This document shows positions 1 through 7,427 of a stretch of DNA of 64,000 nt, piece after piece. Position numbers and translations under genes: made by a program. Source of the stretch: Streptomyces stelliscabiei (GTDB lineage: Bacteria > Actinomycetota > Actinomycetes > Streptomycetales > Streptomycetaceae); assembly GCF_014873495.1 (NCBI RefSeq), contig NZ_JADBGF010000001.1, forward strand, positions 9,362,001-9,426,000. The letters run 5' to 3'. The notes under the pieces are model-generated. The model had not been told where the DNA came from. It did not search any database and saw only the letters and a list, made by a program, of their open reading frames with translations. Positions within the stretch are counted from its first letter, which is position 1, and the number at the start of each line of letters is the position of its first letter.

Positions 1-1269
1 GCCAACGGCGCCCCCGCCCCCGCGCTCGCCGAGTCCTGGACCCGTGAGAACGACCGGAACTGGCTTTTCACCCTGCGGGAGGCCACCTTCCAGGACGGCA
101 CCGAGGTCACCCCGGCCGGCGTCGCCGCCGCCCTCGTCCACGCCACCGAGGCCGAGCCGGTCACCGCCGCGCTCTCCGGCGTCACCCTCACCGCCGAGGC
201 CGACGGCGACCGGCAGGTGCGTGTCACCACCGCGGACCCGGACCCCGCCCTGCCGCTCAGGCTCACCAGCCCCGGCCTCGCGATCCTGTCCGCCGAGGCC
301 TACGGCGCGAAGCGCGTGAACCCGGTCGGCACGGCCACCGGCCCCTTCGAGCTGACCAAGGTCACCGGCACCACCGCCGCCACCCTGGACCGCTACGACG
401 CCTACTGGGGCGGCCGTGCCCAGGCGATCGGCATCGACGCCCGCTTCATAGCCGACGGCTCCGCCCGCACCAACGCCCTGCGCACCGGGCAGGTCGACGT
501 GGCCGAGTCCGTCCCCGTGTCCCAGGCATCCACCCTGGACAAGGGCACCCGGCGCGAGACGGCCACCACCCGCACCACCAGCCTCCTCCTCAACACCGAG
601 TCCGGCGCTTTCAAGGACCCGAAGCTCCGGGCCGCCGCCCGCGAGGCCGTCGACGGCTCCGTCCTCGCCAAGGACGTCTACGAGGGCTACGCCGACGCCG
701 GCGTCGGCATCTTCGGACCCGCCGTGACCTGGGCCGCCGGCAAGCGCGTCGCACCGGCCGGCCGCGCGAAGGCCGCCTCCCCGGACGGCACGTCCGTGAC
801 CATCGCCACCTACGACAACCGGCCCGAACTGCCCGAGGTCGCCCAGGTGCTGCAACAGCAGCTCCAGAAGGCCGGGTTCAAGGTGAAGCTGGAGGTCCGC
901 GAGTACTCCCGGCTGGAGAGCGACGCCCTCGCGGGCAAGTTCGACGCCCTCGTCGGCGCCCGCAACTCCCTGCTCGACACCGGCGATCCCGTCTCCATCC
1001 TCGCCAGCGACTTCACCTGCGACGGCAGCTACAACCTCGCCCTGCTCTGCGACAAGAAGGTCGACCGGGCCGTCGCCGCCGCAGGGAAGGAGTCCGACAC
1101 CGCGAAGCGGCAGCAGGCGGCGATGAACGCCGAGGCCGCGATCCTCGCGACGGACGCCACCGTCCCGCTCGTCCACCAGAAGATCATCACCGGCGTCGGC
1201 ACCTCGGTCCGGGGCGTGGTCCTCGACCCGTACGAGCGCACCCTGGTCGGAACGGGGACCCGGCGCTGA
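1..1269 (+). CDS. ABC transporter substrate-binding protein, family 5 (5' partial)
   Basis: This is the C-terminal 422 residues of an extracytoplasmic solute-binding protein of the SBP_bac_5 (dipeptide/nickel) type; the signal peptide and N-terminus lie upstream of the window. The segment LAESWTRENDRNWLFTLREA followed by FQDGTEVTPAGV is the usual family-5 pattern of an aromatic-rich strand and then a (D/N)G-hot-spot. AYGAKRVNPVGTATGPFEL, YDAYWGG and LLLNTESGAFKDPKLRAAA are further family hallmarks. It lies directly before a fused NikB/NikC-like permease that starts at its stop codon, so the two are translationally coupled parts of one importer. Peptide and nickel-chelate binders cannot be told apart from sequence alone; the nickel/metallophore alternative is suggested only by the permease type and the following MFS exporter. 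Confidence 0.88.
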   Translation, partial: ANGAPAPALAESWTRENDRNWLFTLREATFQDGTEVTPAGVAAALVHATEAEPVTAALSGVTLTAEADGDRQVRVTTADPDPALPLRLTSPGLAILSAEAYGAKRVNPVGTATGPFELTKVTGTTAATLDRYDAYWGGRAQAIGIDARFIADGSARTNALRTGQVDVAESVPVSQASTLDKGTRRETATTRTTSLLLNTESGAFKDPKLRAAAREAVDGSVLAKDVYEGYADAGVGIFGPAVTWAAGKRVAPAGRAKAASPDGTSVTIATYDNRPELPEVAQVLQQQLQKAGFKVKLEVREYSRLESDALAGKFDALVGARNSLLDTGDPVSILASDFTCDGSYNLALLCDKKVDRAVAAAGKESDTAKRQQAAMNAEAAILATDATVPLVHQKIITGVGTSVRGVVLDPYERTLVGTGTRR

Positions 1270-3047
1270 GACGGGCACTCTGGCGGGCCCTGCTCGCCGT
1301 CACGCTGCTGTGCGGCATCGGTCTGCTGCCGTGGCTGTCGCGCACGGACCCGGCGCTCACGGTCCTCAAGGCGCGCTCGGCCGAACGCGACCCGACGCCG
1401 GAGGTCCTGGCGGCCGTACGCGACGAGATCGGCCTCGACGCGGGCCCGTTGAAGCTGCTGGGGGAGTGGTTCGGCGGGCTGGCGCGCGGTGACGCGGGCC
1501 GCTCGTGGATCTCCGGCGCGGAGGTCACCCCCGCCGTCGTCCAGGCCCTCGGCGCCTCCCTGCTGCTGATGGCCGCCGCGCTCCTCGTCGCGGCGGCCAC
1601 GGCCGCGGCGGTCTGCGCCCGCACCCTCCGGCTCGGCGCGCACCGCCGCCTCGACGACCGACGCGGCGGCGGCAGCGCGGCCGCGATGCTCGCCGCGCTG
1701 CCCGAGTTCCTCACCGGCTCCGTGCTCGCCGTCGCCGTCGGGGTGCACCTCGGCTGGCTGCCCGCGCTCGGCTGGTACGGGCCGCGGTGGACGGTGCTGC
1801 CCGCCCTCGCCCTCGGCCTGCCCGCCGGCGCGCTGCTCGGCCGGATGCTCGACGACCTGCTCCCCGGCGCCTTCGCCGAACCCTGGGCGCTGGCCGCCGC
1901 CGCCCGCGGCATACCCGGGCGGGCCACCGCCCGCCAGGCCGTACGCCGCTGCATACCCGGACTCCTGCCCAACATCGGCCTGTTCGTGGTCGGGCTCACC
2001 GGCGGTGCCGTCACCGTCGAGCAGATCTTCGACATACCCGGCCTCGGCCGCACCACCCTCCAGGCCGCCATCGCCCAGGACCTCCCCGTCCTCCAGGCCG
2101 GCACCCTCGCCCTCGTCCTGCTGGCCGCCCTCGCCGGAGCCCTCGCCCGCCTCGCCGCCCGCCTCCTCATCGGCCCGGCCCTCCGCGACGGCGCGCTGCA
2201 CTCCCTGCACCGCCCGAGCCCGCCGGCGCCACGCCGCTCCCCCCTCGTCCACGGCACCGTCCTGCTCACGGTCGTCGGGCTCGGCCTGACCCGCGACCCG
2301 CTCGCCCTCGACACCGGCGCCCGGCTCCGACCGCCGTCCTGGGCACACCCGTTGGGTACCGACGCACTCGGCCGGGACCTGCTCGCCCGTATCGGCCACG
2401 GGGCGTTCACCACCCTCGCTCTGGCGGTCACGATCAGCGCGGCCGCACTGCTGACGGGCCTTCTGCTCGGGCTGCTGCCCCGGCTCTCCGGGCCCCTCGT
2501 CGACACCGTCAACGCGATACCGGCGGTCCTCGCGGGGCTGCTCGTCGCCGGTGTCGCCGGCAGCGGAGCGACGACGCCCGCGCTGGCCGTCGCCGCCGTC
2601 GCCTGGGTACCGCTGGCCGCGCACACCACGGCCCTGCTCGAACAGGAACGGGCCACGACGCACATCACGGCCACGAAGGGGCTCGGCGCGGGGGCCGGCT
2701 ATCTGCTCCGCCGCGAACTGCTGCCCGCCGTCCTGCCGCCCGTCGCCCGCCACGCCCTCCTCCGGCTGCCCGGCGTGGCCCTCGCCCTGACCTCTCTCGG
2801 CTTCCTCGGCCTCGGCGCACAGCCGCCCGACCCGGAATGGGGCCTCCTCCTCGCCGAGAACCAGCCCTACGCCGAACGCGCCCCCTGGGCCGTGCTCGCC
2901 CCCGCCACCGCCCTCGCCCTCCTCGGCGCGCTCGCGGTCACGGCGGCGGGCGGGGTGCGCCTGCCGCGCCGTCCGCTCGCCCGGGCGGCGCGGCAACCGC
3001 GTCCGGCCGCCGCCACGACCGCCACGACCGCCGGCGAGACCGGATGA
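1266..3047 (+). CDS. Fused ABC permease (two NikB/NikC-like halves in one chain)
   Basis: This is an inner-membrane permease of a peptide/nickel-type importer. The N-terminal half has the NikB-like pattern (P-x-F-L-T-G-S then VGLTGGAVTVEQIFDIPGLG), and the C-terminal half has the NikC/DppC pattern (HPLGTDALGRDLLARIGHG and LTSLGFLGLGAQPPDPEWG). Each half carries about five to six hydrophobic helices and its own EAA-type loop (ARGIPGRATARQA in the first, TATKGLGAGAGYLLRRELLP in the second), so one polypeptide of about 593 residues replaces two. No ATG or GTG lies near the correct N-terminus. I infer a CTG start at 1266 that overlaps the upstream TGA, preceded by GGAACGGGGA; the first internal alternative, at 1449, would remove the first helix. 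The ATPase genes are not in the window, probably upstream. Confidence 0.82.
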   Translation: MRRALWRALLAVTLLCGIGLLPWLSRTDPALTVLKARSAERDPTPEVLAAVRDEIGLDAGPLKLLGEWFGGLARGDAGRSWISGAEVTPAVVQALGASLLLMAAALLVAAATAAAVCARTLRLGAHRRLDDRRGGGSAAAMLAALPEFLTGSVLAVAVGVHLGWLPALGWYGPRWTVLPALALGLPAGALLGRMLDDLLPGAFAEPWALAAAARGIPGRATARQAVRRCIPGLLPNIGLFVVGLTGGAVTVEQIFDIPGLGRTTLQAAIAQDLPVLQAGTLALVLLAALAGALARLAARLLIGPALRDGALHSLHRPSPPAPRRSPLVHGTVLLTVVGLGLTRDPLALDTGARLRPPSWAHPLGTDALGRDLLARIGHGAFTTLALAVTISAAALLTGLLLGLLPRLSGPLVDTVNAIPAVLAGLLVAGVAGSGATTPALAVAAVAWVPLAAHTTALLEQERATTHITATKGLGAGAGYLLRRELLPAVLPPVARHALLRLPGVALALTSLGFLGLGAQPPDPEWGLLLAENQPYAERAPWAVLAPATALALLGALAVTAAGGVRLPRRPLARAARQPRPAAATTATTAGETG

Positions 3048-4384
3048 CCGGGCCCGAGGAGCAGCGAACGGTGACCGAAGTCCCCACCTCCCGGACGACC
3101 GGCGAGACGTCCTTGGACACGGCCAAGCCCTCCCGGCGCGGCACCTGGGCGAAGCTCGACCCCCTGCTGAGGCTGCTGATCCTCACCCAGCTCGCCTTCA
3201 ACGTCGGTTTCTACGCCGTGCTGCCGTTCCTCGCCGAGCACCTCGGCACGGCGATCGGCATGGCCGGCTGGATGGTCGGCTTCGTGCTCGGGCTGCGGAC
3301 CTTCAGTCAGCAGGGGCTGTTCGTGGTGGGCGGTGCGCTGACCGACCGGTACGGGGTACGGCCCGTGGTGCTGGCCGGATGTCTGCTGCGGATCGCCGGG
3401 TTCGCGTGGCTCGGCTACGCGGACGAGACCTGGTCGGTCGTCGGCGCGGTCCTGCTCATCGGGTTCGCCGCCGCGTTGTTCTCCCCGGCCGTGGAGTCCG
3501 AGGTCGCCCGGCAGGCGGTGGTCTGGGAGAAGTCGGGCGGCGGTCCCCGGACGAGCGTGCTCGCGCTGTTCACGGTGGCGGGGCAGGCGGGGGCGTTCGT
3601 CGGGCCGCTCATCGGCGCGTTGCTGCTGGCGGTGGACTACCGGGTGGTGTGCCTCGCGGGCGCCGGGGTCTTCGTGCTCGTCCTCGCCGGGCACGTCCGG
3701 CTGCTGCCGCAGCACATTCCGGGGCGGGAACGGGTCGCGGTGAAGGGCGGGCTCGGGGGGCTGCTGCGCAACCGGCGGTTCCTGGCGTTGTGCTGCGCGT
3801 ACGGGGCGTATCTGCTGGCCTACAACCAGCTGTACCTGCTGCTGCCCGAGGAGGTGGAGCGGGCCACCGGGTCGCAGGCGGCGTTGGCCTGGCTGTTCGG
3901 GCTGTCCTCGTTGCTCGTCGTGACCGCGCAGCTGCCGGTCACGCGGTGGGTGGCGGAGCGGCTGGATCTGCGGCGGTCGATGACGGTGGGGTTGTTGCTG
4001 ATCGCCGTCGGGTTCGGGGTGGTGGGCGGGGCGCTGCCCGCGGGGTGGACGGGGGGTGCGGGGTTGCTGCCGGCCGCCGGGTTCGTGGTGTTGCTGACGG
4101 TGGGGCAGATGCTGGTGGCGCCTGCCGCGCGGGCGTGGGTGCCGGATCTTGCGGCGGAGGGGCGGTTGGGGCTCTACACGGGGGCGATGTCGTCCGTGTC
4201 GGGGTTGATCGTGTTGGTGGGGAGTGCGGGGGTCGGGGCGTTGATGGACGCGGGGGTGTCGGGGGTGGTGCCGTGGGTGGTGCTGGCGGTGGTCCCGGTG
4301 GCCTCGGTGCTGCTGCTGCCGCGCGGGGTTCGTTGTCGGGTGCGGGTCCGGTGGGGCTTCTCGCGCAGTTCCCCGCGCCCCTGA
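3044..4384 (+). CDS. MFS transporter
   Basis: A 446-residue major facilitator superfamily exporter with about twelve hydrophobic segments and the motif-A-like loop GGALTDRYGVRPVVL after helix 2. The start ATG overlaps the TGA of the fused permease (ATGA), so it belongs to the same operon as the importer. The N-terminal 35 residues are hydrophilic and cytoplasmic. The last 19 or so codons (RCRVRVRWGFSRSSPRP and the stop) are read from a copy of a GC-rich intergenic repeat, so the tail has been replaced or extended by that element. In metallophore systems an MFS exporter often sits beside a nickel/peptide-type importer, which is one possible role. The substrate cannot be read from the sequence. 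Confidence 0.85.
   Translation: MTGPEEQRTVTEVPTSRTTGETSLDTAKPSRRGTWAKLDPLLRLLILTQLAFNVGFYAVLPFLAEHLGTAIGMAGWMVGFVLGLRTFSQQGLFVVGGALTDRYGVRPVVLAGCLLRIAGFAWLGYADETWSVVGAVLLIGFAAALFSPAVESEVARQAVVWEKSGGGPRTSVLALFTVAGQAGAFVGPLIGALLLAVDYRVVCLAGAGVFVLVLAGHVRLLPQHIPGRERVAVKGGLGGLLRNRRFLALCCAYGAYLLAYNQLYLLLPEEVERATGSQAALAWLFGLSSLLVVTAQLPVTRWVAERLDLRRSMTVGLLLIAVGFGVVGGALPAGWTGGAGLLPAAGFVVLLTVGQMLVAPAARAWVPDLAAEGRLGLYTGAMSSVSGLIVLVGSAGVGALMDAGVSGVVPWVVLAVVPVASVLLLPRGVRCRVRVRWGFSRSSPRP
4327..4384 (-). repeat. GC-rich intergenic repeat, copy 1 (inverted)
   Basis: The reverse complement begins TCAGGGGCGCGGGGAACTGC and matches copy 2 at 4527-4585 over nearly its full length; the differences are a three-base block after GCGCGA and one extra C. 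Elements with this core are common between genes in Streptomyces genomes. This copy supplies the end of the MFS reading frame, including its TGA. Confidence 0.9.
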
Positions 4385-4414
4385 GAAGCAGGGGCTGCGC
4401 CCACTGCTTCTCAG
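4381..4414 (+). terminator. Hairpin at the end of the MFS operon
   Basis: The arms CTGAGAAGCA and TGCTTCTCAG pair perfectly over 10 bp, with a further GGGC/GCCC pairing inside the loop. The left arm contains the MFS stop codon. There is no T-run, as is common for terminators in this group. Confidence 0.7.
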
Positions 4415-4526
4415 GCCCACGGGCCCCCGGTCTCAGGCCCGCAGACCCTCGGGCTTGCAGGATCGTCGGCCCGCGGTCTTGCAGGCCCGCGGGGCATGGT
4501 CCTCAAGGCCCGCGGGGCCTGGGTTT
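4410..4526 (+). repeat. Degenerate tandem repeats of about 23 bp
   Basis: About five degenerate units share a core close to TCTCAGGCCCGCGGGG and fill the spacer between the two inverted repeat copies. They look like decayed duplications of the repeat's own end. No reading frame with coding character is present. Confidence 0.6.
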
Positions 4527-4585
4527 TCAGGGGCGCGGGGAACTGCGCGATCAGCCCCCACCGGACCCGCACCCGACAACGAACC
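4527..4585 (+). repeat. GC-rich intergenic repeat, copy 2
   Basis: This is the direct-orientation partner of the copy at 4327-4384, with the same TCAGGGGCGCGGGGAACTGC start and the same CGACAACGAACC end. The pair forms an inverted repeat around a spacer of 142 bp. It lies 18 bp beyond the stop of the minus-strand ABC gene, so it may also act as the downstream hairpin region for that operon. Confidence 0.9.
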
Positions 4586-4603
4586 GCCAGGGCCGAGGGG
4601 GAC

Positions 4604-7426
4604 CTAGGCCAGTTGTCGGCGGACCAGTTCGTGCAGGTGGCCCATGGGGTTGGCCAGGAGTTCCGCCGGGGCGCCCACCTCCGCCACCTTTCCCTCCTCC
4701 ATCACGACGACCCGGTCCGCGTCCATGACCGTGGACAGCCGATGCGCGATCACGACCCGCGTCGCGTTCAACGCCCGCGTGCTCTCGATGACCGTTCGCT
4801 GCGTCTCGTTGTCGAGCGCGCTCGTCGCCTCGTCGAAGAAGAGGATGCGCGGTCGGCGGATCAACGCCTGGGCGATCATCAGGCGTTGGCGCTGGCCCCC
4901 GGAGATCGCGCCGTTGCCCTGGACGATGGTGTGCAGCCCCATCGGCATCAGCTGGATGTCCTCCGCCAGCCCCGCCATCGCGGCAGCCGCCATCGCCTCC
5001 TCCGGAGTGAACGGCTCGGTGCCGCAGATGACGTCCAGGATGGAGCCCGTGAACGGCTGCGCGTGCTGGAGGACGACACCGCACTGCCGTCGTACGGCGG
5101 AGGGGTCGAGGGCGCCCAGGTCCTGGCCGTCGTACAGGACGCTCCCCGACACCGGCTTGTCGAAGCCGATGAGCAGGCGCAGCAGGGTCGACTTCCCGCA
5201 GCCGCTCGGACCGACGATCGCCACGAACTCCCCGGGAGCGACGGCGAGGGACACGTCGTCCAGCACCAGGGGGCCGTCGTCGGCGTAGCGGAAGGAGAGC
5301 CGCCGGGCCTCCAGCGCGCCCGACAGCACCCCTGGCCGGGTGCTCGCCGTACGGACCTCCGGGGCCGCCTCCAGCACGGGCTTCAGCTCCTCGAACAGCG
5401 GCAACACGGCCACCGCCGACACGAACGCCCCCGTCAGCTGGGTGACCGACGTCAGCAGCATCGTCACCGAGGTGTTGAAGGTGAGGAACTCCGCCGCCGA
5501 CATCGAACCCCGGGCCGGGCCCGCCAGCAGCATGAACATCAGCAGGGTGCACAGCGGCAGATACACCGCGCCCAGCACGGTGTTGAGGTTCTTGATCCCG
5601 CCGACCTTCTGCTGCAGCTCCCGGCTGCGCGCGAACTCGCCCGCCCAGGCCGCGTACGCGTAGTTCTCGGCGGCGGCCACCCGCAGCTTCGGCAGGCCCC
5701 GCAGGGTCTGGTACGCCTGGTTGTTCAGCTTGTTGCCCAGCACCACCAGATGGCGCTGCCAGCGGACCTGCCACAGGCCGAGGCCCAGGAACACGGCGGC
5801 CACGATCACCAGCATGCCGATCGCCGCCAGGGCCATCGGCACGCTGAACCAGAGCAGCAGACCGAGGTTCACGGCACCGATCGTCACCGACTGCGCGACC
5901 ACCGGGCCGACCCCGGCCAGGGTGCGGCGGATCGCGCTGATGCCCATGGCCGCGCCGGCCAGCTCACCGGTCGAACGCGAGGCGAAGAACGTCGTGGGGA
6001 GCCGCAACAGGCGGTCCCAGACGGCGGGTTGGAGCGTCGCCTCGATCCGGCCCTCCATCCGGAGGATCGTCAGGTTCTGGAGCAGCAGGAACGCGGCCGA
6101 CACCACACTCGCGAGCATGATCGCCAGACAGACCCGCACGATCAGGTCCTCCTGCGCCTTCGGCACGTACTCGCCCAGGATCGTGCCGGTCGCGACCGGC
6201 ACGAGCGAGCCGAGCACGACCGTCACCAGGCCGCTCAGCAGCAGGCCCGTCAGATCGCCACCGGTGCCGTGGAGGCTGAACCGCATCAGCCGCAGCGGGG
6301 TCAGCGCCCGTTCGGGCAGAGGCCGGTAGAACATCACGGCACGCGGCTCGAACTCCGCCGCGTTCGCCTTCTCGACCGGCGTCTCCCGGCCGGACGACGG
6401 CTGCACGGCCACATAGCCCCCGCGCCGCCACAGCAGCGCCACCGGCGCGCCGGACAGGGCGCGATGCCCGACCAGCGGGCCCACGTTCTCCCGCCACCAG
6501 TTCCCGGCGAGACGGACGGCACGGACCCGGACCCGGGAAGCGAGCGCGATACGTTCCACCGGGTCGAGCCGGTCGCTCTCGGTGCCGCTCTGCGCCGGCT
6601 CCGAGAGCGTGATGCCGGCCGTCCGCGCGACGAGCACACAGGCCGCGTACGTGGCGTCGGCGTCGGCGGCCGTGGCGGGCCGCTTCGCGGAGGACCTGCC
6701 GATGGAGGCGAGCAGCGTGCGGTCGGCCTGGGCGCGCACCGCCTCACCGGCCTTGATCCCGGCGGCCGTACGGTCCTCGTGGGTGCGCTCCAGCTGCTCG
6801 ATCCAGCGGTCCAGCGTGGCCAGCAGCCGGAACTGCTGGTCGACCATGCTCTGCCAGACCCCCGGGTCCATCAGCAGGTCGGCCGCCGCCTGCGCGCCGT
6901 ACAACGATCCGTACTGGACGCTGCCGGGCGGCACCCGCATCCAGAACACGTCGTCGTCGGTGGGCGCCGCGGCCTGCTCGGTGGCCATCGGCGCCTGGAA
7001 GAGGATGGACAGGCCCCGGCCGACGCCCAGGGCGAGGGCGTGTTCGAGGGGGCTCGTCCGGGGAGGCACGAGCTGCGGATTGCCCCACGCGTCGTACGAC
7101 CAGGTCTCGGTGCCCCCTTGGGGGTACAGCTCACGCAGGCCGATGCGCCGTACCACGCAGTCGCGCGACGGCCGGGCCACCAGGGTGTGCTGGGGCCCGG
7201 CGACCGGACCGAGCAGCAGCGCGCCCGCTTCGAGACGGCCCAGGTGGTGCCAGTGGCCCTGCCGGCCGGCGTCGACCGCGAACAGGTCCAGCGCGCCGGA
7301 CGCCACCAGCCACAGGGTCTGCGGGCCTTCGAGGTCGAGCCGGGTGTGGCCGGCGCAGTCGAGGGGCGTGCCCAGCGCGCCGAGCGCGCCGAGGACGAGG
7401 TCGCCCTCCTGGGGTACGGCGGTCAT
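4604..7426 (-). CDS. NHLP-type bacteriocin export ABC transporter with cNMP-like N-terminal domain
   Basis: A 940-residue membrane ATPase of the NHLM_micro_ABC2 type. The first 150 or so residues form a cyclic-nucleotide-binding-like beta-barrel (GHWHHLGRLEAGALLLGP). An alpha-helical linker follows, then six transmembrane segments (about 400-690) and a C-terminal ATPase domain with Walker A GPSGCGKST, signature ISGGQRQRLMIAQAL, Walker B ILFFDEATSALD and H-loop VIAHR. There is no peptidase domain; its partner just upstream supplies that. The start ATG lies one base after the partner's stop, so the two are coupled and probably form a heterodimeric exporter. It is the last gene of the precursor-HlyD-ABC1-ABC2 operon. 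The family assignment is firm; the exported peptide is inferred from the neighbour at 10571. Confidence 0.92.
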   Translation of the reverse strand: MTAVPQEGDLVLGALGALGTPLDCAGHTRLDLEGPQTLWLVASGALDLFAVDAGRQGHWHHLGRLEAGALLLGPVAGPQHTLVARPSRDCVVRRIGLRELYPQGGTETWSYDAWGNPQLVPPRTSPLEHALALGVGRGLSILFQAPMATEQAAAPTDDDVFWMRVPPGSVQYGSLYGAQAAADLLMDPGVWQSMVDQQFRLLATLDRWIEQLERTHEDRTAAGIKAGEAVRAQADRTLLASIGRSSAKRPATAADADATYAACVLVARTAGITLSEPAQSGTESDRLDPVERIALASRVRVRAVRLAGNWWRENVGPLVGHRALSGAPVALLWRRGGYVAVQPSSGRETPVEKANAAEFEPRAVMFYRPLPERALTPLRLMRFSLHGTGGDLTGLLLSGLVTVVLGSLVPVATGTILGEYVPKAQEDLIVRVCLAIMLASVVSAAFLLLQNLTILRMEGRIEATLQPAVWDRLLRLPTTFFASRSTGELAGAAMGISAIRRTLAGVGPVVAQSVTIGAVNLGLLLWFSVPMALAAIGMLVIVAAVFLGLGLWQVRWQRHLVVLGNKLNNQAYQTLRGLPKLRVAAAENYAYAAWAGEFARSRELQQKVGGIKNLNTVLGAVYLPLCTLLMFMLLAGPARGSMSAAEFLTFNTSVTMLLTSVTQLTGAFVSAVAVLPLFEELKPVLEAAPEVRTASTRPGVLSGALEARRLSFRYADDGPLVLDDVSLAVAPGEFVAIVGPSGCGKSTLLRLLIGFDKPVSGSVLYDGQDLGALDPSAVRRQCGVVLQHAQPFTGSILDVICGTEPFTPEEAMAAAAMAGLAEDIQLMPMGLHTIVQGNGAISGGQRQRLMIAQALIRRPRILFFDEATSALDNETQRTVIESTRALNATRVVIAHRLSTVMDADRVVVMEEGKVAEVGAPAELLANPMGHLHELVRRQLA

Positions 7427-7427
7427 C

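Noticed and set aside
1029..2996. Long minus-strand open frame opposite the fused permease
   Set aside because: Composition is a GC-shadow with low-complexity Gly/Arg/Glu/Ala; the plus strand has clear permease domains.
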